Assembly (NCBI GenBank): GCA_020633775.1
Contig: JACKDA010000020.1
Span: forward strand, 1 to 28,221
From: Gemmatimonadales bacterium
GTDB lineage: Bacteria > Gemmatimonadota > Gemmatimonadetes > Gemmatimonadales > GWC2-71-9
DNA length: 28,221 bases
Direction of reading: 5' to 3'
A program made the position numbers and the translations under genes. Every line of letters starts with the position of its first letter. Position 1 is the first letter of the stretch. Shown here one piece after another: positions 22,776 to 28,221 of this stretch. The notes beneath the pieces were generated by a model. It had not been told where the DNA came from. It made no database searches and saw only the letters and a list, made by a program, of their open reading frames with translations.

Positions 22776-24299
22776 TCAGCGACGGAACTCGACCCAGGTC
22801 ATCATGCCGGGGGCCACCGTGACCTTCCGCTCGACCCAGACGAGGCCGATCTTCGCGCGCAGCACGTGCTCGCCGGCCGGGACGTCGCTGATCGCGAAGT
22901 GCTCGCCGTACATCGGGGAGGGTCGATTGCGCGGCCCGTACGTCTCGGCGAAGGCGAACGGCGTCTCGCGCGGTGCGCGCTTGCGGATCCCGTAGATCCG
23001 TGCCTGCGGCACGGGAGTCCCATCGGCATCCACGACGCGGCCGGCGATCATCCCCGTTCCCGGCAACGGCGCGATCCACAGCTCGGGGTTGGTCGTGTGG
23101 GCCGGGTAGCGGTTGTCGGGATCGACGATGGCCTGGACCGAGTCGCTCGGGGCGGCGTGCACCTCGAGATGCAGGTGGTCGTTGGTGGCGCGGCCGGTGT
23201 TGCCGACCCGCGCGATCACCTGGTCGCGGGTCACCCGATCGCCCACCTCCACCAGCAGCGCCGAGTTGTGGTAGTAGGTCGAGAAGACGAATCGGGTGCT
23301 GCCGTCGGGGAGGTGCAGCAGCGAGTCATGGCGGATCGCGATCGTCAGCGCACCGGCCTCCGCCGGGCCGCTCCACGCCACCACGCCGTCGCCGATCGCA
23401 TGAACGGCCGTGCCGTCGGCGTTGTTGAACTCGACGCCCTGGTGCGGCTGGAAGTTGCCACCCATGGTCGAGCCCCAGCGATAGGTCTGGTCGATGTACT
23501 GGTTGGCCTCGGGCCCGATGGGGCGGGAGAAGGGCGGCGCCCACGGCCGCACGTCGAGCGCGACCGTTCGCGACGAGGGCGGATTCGCGCGGCCGGGCCG
23601 GGACTCGGCAGGGGTCAGCAGTTGAGGCTGGGACCCCGGTGGAGACGGCCGCCGGGCCACGAGGGCGGCGAGATTCACGGTCTGGAACGACGGCGTGTCC
23701 ATCGGTGGCCGTTGCAGCATCAGCAGGCCGCTGATGTACAACCCATTGCCCAGCAGGTACTCGGTCTCGAGCACCACGAGCGCGGTGTCGGCGGGCCCCT
23801 TTGCCGGCGGGCCGACCCCGTCGATGCCTGCGGTCCAGTGGGCGCCGTCGTCGATCGTGACCTGCAGCCCATCGGCGGTGGTGATCACGGTGGTATCGCC
23901 ACGCGTGAGGATCCCGTCCGGGGCGACATACTGCCACTCGGGACCCAGCTCGGCGTAGGTCCAGTTGCGCCAGGTCTCGCCGTCGTCGGTCGACAGTCCC
24001 CAGCCATTGCCGATCGTGCCGACCCAGACCTGGCCGCGCGGACCGAAGGCGATCGCGTGGACGAAGTCCCAGGCGAGCGAGGTGCCGGTGGTGTCGCTCC
24101 GGATCTGGCGCCACGGCTGTCGGCCGTCACCGGCCGAGCGGACCAGGATGCCGTGCCCGTAGGTGCCGACCCACATCTCGCCGTTGGGGCGGGTCACCTC
24201 GGTCAGCTTGATGACCGGCCACCCGTCGAGCTGGGCGGGGAACTGCTGCGCGGTGAGGGGCGCAGCGAGGAGCGGGAGCAGGACGAGGAGTGGGCGCAT
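22776..24299 (-). CDS. M23 (LytM-type) metallopeptidase with N-terminal beta-propeller-like region
   Basis: The 507-residue protein starts at ATG 24299, giving a clear signal peptide (MRPLLVLLPLLAAPLTAQ). The N-terminal half contains sensor/propeller-like repeats (MWVGTYGHGILV and VWVGTIGNGWGLSTDDGETW, near residues 42-112) as in BNR or two-component regulator propellers. The M23 peptidase domain (about residues 265-400) has HQGVEF (His286, Glu290 instead of the usual Asp) and HLHLEVH (His375, His377) as zinc ligands. M23 enzymes cut peptidoglycan cross-links or interpeptides. A carboxypeptidase-regulatory-like domain follows (GRVVDADGTPVPQARIYG, about 420). The Glu substitution is a family variation that may retain metal binding. 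The exported peptidase would act on the cell wall. Confidence 0.88.
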   Translation of the reverse strand: MRPLLVLLPLLAAPLTAQQFPAQLDGWPVIKLTEVTRPNGEMWVGTYGHGILVRSAGDGRQPWRQIRSDTTGTSLAWDFVHAIAFGPRGQVWVGTIGNGWGLSTDDGETWRNWTYAELGPEWQYVAPDGILTRGDTTVITTADGLQVTIDDGAHWTAGIDGVGPPAKGPADTALVVLETEYLLGNGLYISGLLMLQRPPMDTPSFQTVNLAALVARRPSPPGSQPQLLTPAESRPGRANPPSSRTVALDVRPWAPPFSRPIGPEANQYIDQTYRWGSTMGGNFQPHQGVEFNNADGTAVHAIGDGVVAWSGPAEAGALTIAIRHDSLLHLPDGSTRFVFSTYYHNSALLVEVGDRVTRDQVIARVGNTGRATNDHLHLEVHAAPSDSVQAIVDPDNRYPAHTTNPELWIAPLPGTGMIAGRVVDADGTPVPQARIYGIRKRAPRETPFAFAETYGPRNRPSPMYGEHFAISDVPAGEHVLRAKIGLVWVERKVTVAPGMMTWVEFRR

Positions 24300-24342
24300 G
24301 GGCAGCCGGGGGTGATGAGGAAGGGGATGGGAGCGCGCAGCA

Positions 24343-24434
24343 GTCATTGCGAGGTGCGCAGCACCGAAGCAATCCGGTGCCGAACTCTGCGGAACGCCGC
24401 GAGATCGCTTCGGTGCTGCGCACCTCGCGATGAC
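24343..24434. repeat. Palindromic dispersed repeat of the GTCATTGCGAGG type
   Basis: GTCATTGCGAGGTGCGCAGC (start of the left arm, 24343-24374) and its inverted copy (24403-24434) match at 30 of 32 positions, with the two differences giving G-T wobble pairs. The loop is 28 bases. Sequences with this ATTGCGAGG...GAAGCAATC form recur in many bacterial phyla as intergenic repeats with long inverted arms. It lies between the starts of the M23 gene and the end of the SDR gene. No transposase is adjacent, so it would be a MITE-like or REP-like element. Confidence 0.85.
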
Positions 24435-24438
24435 GGCG

Positions 24439-25134
24439 TCATCGCGGCGACAGCCGGATGCTCTCCACGTGCGCGCGCGCCGGCCGGGTCACCGCCCAGC
24501 AGATCGCATCGGCCACGTCGTCGGGGCGCAGCATCGCCTCGCGATCCGGGAAGCCCTCACGCGTGTCGGGATCGAACGGATCCCAGGCCGCGGTGTCGGT
24601 CGGACCGGGCGAGACGAGCGTGCAGCGCACCCCGCTGCCGCGGTACTCCTCGACCAGCACCTCGTGCAACCCGCGGGCCCCGAACTTCGAGGCCGCGTAG
24701 GCGGCGTTCTCGGGGAAGGCGCGCAGGTCGGCCACCGAGCCCACCAGCACGTGGTGGCCGCTGCCGCGACGGCGCATCGCCGGCAGGAAGCGCCGCGCCA
24801 CCGCGAACGGCACCTCGAGGTTGATCGCGAGCTGTTCGCGGAGCAGGTCGTCGCTGGTCTCCTCGAGCGGCGCAAGGATGAACGCCCCCGCGTTGCTGAC
24901 GATCAGGTGCGGCACCCCGTGCGCCGCCTCGACCGCGTCGAGGAAGGCGGTGCGGGCGCCGGCATCGGCGAGGTCGACGCGGAAGTCGTGCATCCCCTCG
25001 GTGGGCGGCATCGCGCTGCGCGCGGCCCGGATCACGGTCGCGCCGGCGCCCCGCAGCCGCGCGGCGGTCGCGGCCCCGATGCCGCGGGACGCCCCGGTCA
25101 CCAGGGCGATGCGGCCGGCGAGTGGTGCGCTCAC
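24439..25134 (-). CDS. Short-chain dehydrogenase/reductase, possibly sepiapterin reductase-like
   Basis: The 231-residue SDR has the cofactor motif TGASRGIG at residues 13-20, catalytic Ser133 in VGSVAD, and Tyr146/Lys150 in YAASK. The usual NNAG motif reads SNAG (80-83). Length and order fit the classical SDR family. Start is GTG 25134, one base after the stop of the PTPS-type gene, with GGAGGG inside the end of that gene as its ribosome binding site. The coupling suggests a shared pathway, with the SDR reducing a pterin carbonyl, like sepiapterin reductase in tetrahydrobiopterin synthesis. That is inference from context; substrate residues cannot be read with confidence. Confidence 0.9.
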   Translation of the reverse strand: MSAPLAGRIALVTGASRGIGAATAARLRGAGATVIRAARSAMPPTEGMHDFRVDLADAGARTAFLDAVEAAHGVPHLIVSNAGAFILAPLEETSDDLLREQLAINLEVPFAVARRFLPAMRRRGSGHHVLVGSVADLRAFPENAAYAASKFGARGLHEVLVEEYRGSGVRCTLVSPGPTDTAAWDPFDPDTREGFPDREAMLRPDDVADAICWAVTRPARAHVESIRLSPR

Positions 25135-25135
25135 C

Positions 25136-25549
25136 TCACCCTCCCTCGTACTCGACGTAGTTGCGCGGCGTCTCCCAGAGCCGGACGCGCACCAGCCGCC
25201 CCGCGGGCACCCGCGGGGCGATCTGCTCCCAGATGAAGACGGCGATGTTCTCCGCCGACGGCAGCCGCTCGGCGAACCACGGCACGTCGAGGTTCAGGTT
25301 GCGATGGTCGAGCACCGCATGCACGTGCGCATCGAAGAGCGCCTTGAGGTGCCCCACATCGACGACATACCCCGTCTCGGGATCGATCTCGCCCTCGACC
25401 TGCAGCTCGACCTCGTAGTTGTGGCCGTGGTAGTTCGGGTTGTTGCACGGGCCGAAAGTCTCGCGATTCCACGCGTCGGAGCGCGCCGGGTTGTGGAGCC
25501 GGTGCGCGGCGTTGAAGTGGGTCCGACGGACGACGAGGGCGCGAGGCAT
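25136..25549 (-). CDS. 6-pyruvoyl-tetrahydropterin synthase / QueD family protein, type-I motif
   Basis: The 137-residue protein is of the PTPS/QueD (COG0720) family, converting dihydroneopterin triphosphate to a pyruvoyl- or carboxy-tetrahydropterin. The zinc ligands are His16 (FNAAHRL), His41 and His43 (YHGHNYEVEL). The catalytic cysteine Cys35 stands in CNNPNYHGH, that is Cys-x5-HGH. The animal-type PTPS has Cys-x5-HGH, while QueD of queuosine synthesis typically has Cys-x3-HGH. DHRNLN near 81-86 and ETPRNYVEY near 126-134 complete the active site. The motif and the coupled SDR favour tetrahydrobiopterin-like synthesis, though queuosine synthesis is not excluded. No other queuosine or folate gene is adjacent. 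Confidence 0.93.
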   Translation of the reverse strand: MPRALVVRRTHFNAAHRLHNPARSDAWNRETFGPCNNPNYHGHNYEVELQVEGEIDPETGYVVDVGHLKALFDAHVHAVLDHRNLNLDVPWFAERLPSAENIAVFIWEQIAPRVPAGRLVRVRLWETPRNYVEYEGG

Positions 25550-25602
25550 GGCGAGTCTCGGACAGGGGGAGGGGGCCGGAACGACGAGCGGCGTCGCCTC
25601 CC

Positions 25603-25608
25603 AATCTA
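25603..25608 (-). promoter_or_regulatory. -10 box of the PTPS-SDR operon
   Basis: TAGATT on the minus strand (25608-25603) is the same -10 form as in front of glpK. Transcription would start near 25596, giving a leader of about 47 bases before ATG 25549. No clear -35 or strong ribosome binding site is seen. Confidence 0.4.
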
Positions 25609-25765
25609 GGGGAAGCGGCGCCGCGAAGCCGGTACGATGGCGGGGGGTGTTCTTGAAGCCCGGGGAGACATGCTCGGCGCCCTTTCCCTGTCTTCCGTCT
25701 TCCCCTCGGCGGGGGCCTGACGTGGGACGAAGAATGTGGGCCCATCCTCGGATTCATTGGCTCAA

Positions 25766-25789
25766 GGAACGTGGCATCCCGACATCGTA
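25766..25789 (+). promoter_or_regulatory. Possible ECF sigma promoter of the small membrane protein gene
   Basis: GGAAC (25766-25770), 15 bases, then CGTA (25786-25789) resembles ECF-type promoters (GGAAC or TGAAAC, N16, CGTA). The spacing is one base short of the sigma-W type. A start near 25797 would put the palindrome GGTAACTTACC at +1 and leave a 60-base leader. Confidence 0.35.
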
Positions 25790-25857
25790 CGGCTCAGGTA
25801 ACTTACCGGCAGGTTCCGGGCCAGTCAAACCGCGACACCCTCGACGGGAGCATGTCC

Positions 25858-26016
25858 ATGACACAGATCGGAGCGGGGCTGGCGATCCTCGCCGCGTGGG
25901 GCGTCCTGACCTTCGGGATCCAGCCCGCAACGGGCTGGATCCACGTCCTGCTGATTGCCGGCGTCCTGCTCGTGATCCGGGGGATTGCCGGCCGAGAGCC
26001 CGGGGAGGCCGCCTAG
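25858..26016 (+). CDS. Lmo0937-like small membrane protein
   Basis: The 52-residue protein has two hydrophobic segments around a short turn: IGAGLAILAAWGVLTFGI and WIHVLLIAGVLLVIRGI, with IHVLL matching the conserved IHhLLV of the Lmo0937/DUF5670 family of stress-linked small membrane proteins. The start is ATG 25858, seven bases after GGGAG; the ATG six bases upstream is too close to that site. The stop TAG overlaps the stop of the convergent aminotransferase gene (shared CTAG). A possible ECF promoter precedes it, in line with stress control. The molecular role is unknown. Confidence 0.75.
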   Translation: MTQIGAGLAILAAWGVLTFGIQPATGWIHVLLIAGVLLVIRGIAGREPGEAA

Positions 26017-27191
26017 CGCGCCGCCGCCGCGACCCAGGGAGCGGCGCAGCGGCGACAGGCCTCGCGCAGGAGGTCGGGCGGGGCGACCATCGAGATCCGG
26101 ATGTACGGGGCGCCACCCGGACCGAAGCCACTCCCCGGCGTGATCACGATCCGCTCCTCCGCCAGCAGGCGCTCGGTCACCTCCCAGTCGGTCTGCCCCT
26201 CCGGCACCGGGATCCAGAGATACATCCCGGCGGGCGGCGGCGTCACGCTGACGCCGGCCTCGCGGAACCCCTCGACGGCCGCCGCGAAGCGGGCCCGATA
26301 CCCCTCGCGGATCGGGGCACTGAGCGCCTCGGCGTGGCGGAAGGCGAAGGTGCCGGCCCGCTGCACGATCGTCGGCACGCCGTAGCCCACCAGGGTGCGG
26401 TAGTTGTTGAGTGCGGCGATCACGTCGCGACGGCCACAGACGATCCCGAGTCGCATCCCGGCCATCGAGAAGTTCTTCGACCCCGAGTGCAGCTCGATCG
26501 CGACCTCGCGGGCGCCCTCGATCTCGAAGACGCTCGGCGCCGGTTCGCCCTCGAGCACCAGTTCGCTGTAGGCGATGTCGCTGATCAGGATGATGTCGTG
26601 CCGGCGGCAGAAGGCCACCGCCTCCGCCCAGCGCTCGCGGGTGGTGATCGCGCCGGTGGGATTGTTGGGGAAGTTGAGCAGCAGGAACTTCGCCCGCCCG
26701 GCCTGCACCGGATCGACGGCCTCGAGGTCGGGCCAGAACCCGGTCGCCGCGGTCACGGGGAGCCGCACCAGCTCCGCCCCGGCCGAGGCCACCGCCCGCT
26801 CGTACACCGGGTACGCGACGTCGGTGATCAGCATGGTGTCGCCGGGCTCGCAGTACGCCGAGACGAGGTGGGCGAGCGCCTCCTTGGAGCCGGCCGTGGG
26901 TGTCATCTCCGCCGGCAGGTCGAGCGTGACCCCGAAGCGCCGCACCATGTATTCGGCGAACGCCTCGTGCAGGGCCGGCTCGCCGAACATCATCGGGTAG
27001 CCGTGCGCATGCCGGTCGGCCACCGCCTCCTGGACGGCCGCGATCAGGGCATCCGGCATCGGCTGGTCCGGCGAGCCGAGCGAGAGGTCGAGCACGGTGT
27101 GCCCCTCGGCCTCGACGACGCGCTTCTTCGCGATCAGCGTCGTGAACACGTAGGGCTGGATGGACTGCAGGATCCGGGTTGGTGCGGGCAC
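26013..27191 (-). CDS. PLP-dependent class I/II aminotransferase
   Basis: This 392-residue fold-type I aminotransferase has the PLP lysine Lys239 in HSGSKNFSMAGMRLG. It also has Asp205/Tyr208 in ILISDIAYSE, the NFPNNPTG stretch at about 173-180, and a C-terminal PYIRISM with the substrate carboxylate-binding Arg. The overall type resembles LL-diaminopimelate or alanine/aromatic aminotransferases. Start GTG 27191 is six bases after GGAG, whereas upstream in-frame extensions run into the AroH gene. Position just after aroH and the prephenate dehydratase suggests transamination of phenylpyruvate to phenylalanine, but a DapL-like or alanine role is also possible. Confidence 0.93.
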   Translation of the reverse strand: MPAPTRILQSIQPYVFTTLIAKKRVVEAEGHTVLDLSLGSPDQPMPDALIAAVQEAVADRHAHGYPMMFGEPALHEAFAEYMVRRFGVTLDLPAEMTPTAGSKEALAHLVSAYCEPGDTMLITDVAYPVYERAVASAGAELVRLPVTAATGFWPDLEAVDPVQAGRAKFLLLNFPNNPTGAITTRERWAEAVAFCRRHDIILISDIAYSELVLEGEPAPSVFEIEGAREVAIELHSGSKNFSMAGMRLGIVCGRRDVIAALNNYRTLVGYGVPTIVQRAGTFAFRHAEALSAPIREGYRARFAAAVEGFREAGVSVTPPPAGMYLWIPVPEGQTDWEVTERLLAEERIVITPGSGFGPGGAPYIRISMVAPPDLLREACRRCAAPWVAAAAR

Positions 27192-27255
27192 GAGTTGCTC
27201 CGGCGTGGGCCTGAGGAGACCGGGATGTTCACCCGATCGCCCGCCCGAGGCAACC

Positions 27256-27717
27256 TCAGGCCGCCGGTCGGCTCCGGCGCACGGCGGGGGCCGGGGATTC
27301 GCGCGGTCGCGAGGGTGCGAGCGCCAGGTCCGGCCGAAGCGCACCGGCGCCGCGCAGGTAGGCCGGCACCGGGCGACGGTCTCCCCAGGCCCGCTCGACG
27401 TGGAGCAGGACCCTGATGCACCGCGGCATCCCGTCGGGGACCGGGATCTCGGTGGTGCACAGCAACGGCACCTGCTCCCAGCCGGCTGCCCGCGCCGCCA
27501 CGGCCGGGAAGGCGCTCGTCAGGTCGGTGGTCACCGTGAAGATCGCGGAGACGATCTCGTGGGGGGCCAGGGCGTTCGCCTCCGTCAACTCCTCGACCAG
27601 CTCGGTCACCGCCACCGCGATCTGGTGCGGATCATCGTGCGGGACGGTGGTCGCGCCGCGGATCGCCCGGGTGGTCGGGATCCCCAGCAGCCGATGCAGC
27701 CACGCGCGGGGCGTCAC
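27256..27717 (-). CDS. aroH: Monofunctional chorismate mutase, AroH type
   Basis: This 153-residue AroH-class enzyme converts chorismate to prephenate. The active-site residues of the Bacillus enzyme all have equivalents: Arg20 in RAIRGATTV, Glu90 and Cys87 in LLCTTEIPV, Arg102 in CIRVLLHV, and Tyr120 in PVPAYLRG followed by ALRPDLA. The domain is the usual ~120 residues with an N-terminal extension of about 16 residues (MTPRAWLHRLLGIPTT) and a C-terminal Pro/Arg-rich tail. Start GTG 27717 overlaps the stop of the prephenate dehydratase (GTGA). The pair makes prephenate and then phenylpyruvate, a phenylalanine-directed step. Confidence 0.93.
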   Translation of the reverse strand: MTPRAWLHRLLGIPTTRAIRGATTVPHDDPHQIAVAVTELVEELTEANALAPHEIVSAIFTVTTDLTSAFPAVAARAAGWEQVPLLCTTEIPVPDGMPRCIRVLLHVERAWGDRRPVPAYLRGAGALRPDLALAPSRPRESPAPAVRRSRPAA

Positions 27718-28221
27718 GCGGCGAGCTCGCGGCTGACGGCCCGCCGGGCGATGACCGCGAAGGTGGTCCGGTTGTCGGGGCAGTCGCCGATGTCGTGGGC
27801 GAGCACCACGAGGCCGTAACGCTCGGCGGCGGCGGCGCTGCAGATGGCGGCGCGAGTCCAGTCGCGGTCGGCCGCGATGGCGCGGGCCGCACCGGCGGTG
27901 TCCTCCACGGCGTGCGGGGCGAGCCGTCGGGCGGAGAGCCAGCGCGTGCACTGGGCCAGCGCCACCGGATGCGACTCGGCCCAGCGGAGCGAGGCGAGGT
28001 CGGCGCCGGGCAGCGCGGCGAGCACGTGGGTGATCCGCTCCTCGAACTGCTCGATGATGGCGAGGTCCGGCCACTCCGCCAGCACCTCGAGCGCCCCGGG
28101 GACCGGTCCGACGATCGTGTTGGCGATCGGGAGCAGCCCGAGCTCGGCGCGACCCCGCCCGACCTCCGCGGCGACGGCGCCGAAGTCCGGCAGCCCGCAG
28201 GGTGAGGCCTCCGGGCGTCGG
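27714..28221 (-). CDS. pheA: Prephenate dehydratase, 5' truncated by window end, no C-terminal ACT domain
   Basis: The gene enters from the window end; about 168 residues are visible. They include LGLLPIANTIVGPVPGALEVL (matching the PDT stretch GVLPIENS.EG), then SHPVALAQC, EDTAGAARAIA and AAAERYGL, which are PDT hallmarks. Near the end NRTTFAVIARR takes the place of the usual NxTRF, so the catalytic Thr is kept but Arg is replaced by Thr (codon 27762-27764). Fourteen residues later the gene stops, so the C-terminal ACT domain that gives phenylalanine feedback in typical PheA proteins is absent. The stop overlaps the aroH start as GTGA. Prephenate dehydratase decarboxylates and dehydrates prephenate to phenylpyruvate. 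Confidence 0.9.
   Translation of the reverse strand, partial: RRPEASPCGLPDFGAVAAEVGRGRAELGLLPIANTIVGPVPGALEVLAEWPDLAIIEQFEERITHVLAALPGADLASLRWAESHPVALAQCTRWLSARRLAPHAVEDTAGAARAIAADRDWTRAAICSAAAAERYGLVVLAHDIGDCPDNRTTFAVIARRAVSRELAA

Larger units (their letters stand above)
25550..25857. other. Intergenic region of 308 bases with divergent promoters and a tiny ORF
   Basis: This gap separates the PTPS gene (-) from the small membrane protein gene (+). It holds the minus-strand -10 box TAGATT, and a plus-strand TACGAT (25633-25638). A short plus-strand ORF runs from ATG 25637 to TGA 25720 (27 codons; an internal ATG at 25670 gives MLGALSLSSVFPSAGA after GGGGAG). It also has a TGGGCCCA palindrome near 25738-25745, an ECF-like promoter (25766-25789) and the palindrome GGTAA-C-TTACC (25797-25807). 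The tiny ORF is too short to call as a gene. I see no RNA gene. Confidence 0.4.

Noticed and set aside
24300..24438. Insertion sequence at the palindromic repeat
   Set aside because: No transposase and no visible target-site duplication; a repeat element is the most that can be said.
25550..25857. Riboswitch or small RNA upstream of the small membrane protein or PTPS gene
   Set aside because: No conserved riboswitch core was recognised (a preQ1 element was considered due to the QueD-like gene), only short palindromes.

Overview
The window is about 28.2 kb of very GC-rich, tightly packed bacterial chromosome. No rRNA, tRNA, CRISPR array, transposase or phage gene is visible. The gene mix suggests a Gram-negative-type bacterium, and Gemmatimonadota is my best guess. 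It includes lipoproteins with an Ig-like Big_2-type domain, a PEP-CTERM protein with an arginine-rich tail, a System I (Ccm) cytochrome c maturation cluster, and many GTG starts overlapping upstream TGA stops as GTGA. The phylum is inferred from gene style only; there is no marker RNA.

Layout. 1-2440 (+): an ABC transporter ATPase, cut by the window edge, and its coupled permease. 2566-3765 (+): a lipoprotein of unknown function. 3773-7155 (-): ccmE-ccmF-ccmH-like-ccmI-like operon behind a TATAAT promoter. 7200-8654 (-): glpK, divergent from 8725-12847 (+): enoyl-CoA hydratase, recF, dciA (DUF721) and gyrB, spaced closely enough to be one transcript. A tandem heptamer repeat folding into a very long hairpin lies after gyrB. 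12949-14537 (-): pyrimidine nucleoside phosphorylase coupled to a small acidic membrane protein. 14591-17382 (+): TPR protein coupled to ligA. 17394-17930 (+): stand-alone V4R protein. 17934-18443 (-): phosphoribosyltransferase. 18572-21226 (+): TPR protein, Ig-like lipoprotein and long-chain acyl-CoA synthetase, chained by GTGA overlaps and possibly led by a tiny upstream ORF. 21385-22119 (+): PEP-CTERM protein with a candidate sigma-54 promoter. 22200-24299 (-): Trm112-like zinc-ribbon protein and M23 peptidase. 24343-24434: a palindromic GTCATTGCGAGG-type dispersed repeat. 24439-25549 (-): SDR and a PTPS-type pterin synthase. 25858-26016 (+): Lmo0937-like small membrane protein. 26013-28221 (-): aminotransferase, AroH chorismate mutase and a prephenate dehydratase cut by the window end, a likely phenylalanine module.

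Most of the window is housekeeping. The parts that depart from textbook families are: a CcmE whose heme-binding His is replaced by Cys (CxxxY), next to a CxCxC-type CcmH-like protein; a LigA zinc finger with one Cys changed to Ser; a prephenate dehydratase with no C-terminal ACT domain and TTF in place of TRF; a type-I PTPS motif beside an SDR, suggesting a reduced-pterin pathway; a -24/-12 promoter in front of the PEP-CTERM gene; and a recurring TAxxTT -10 box 5-8 nt before start codons that implies leaderless mRNAs. I do not see a clear wholly new multigene system.
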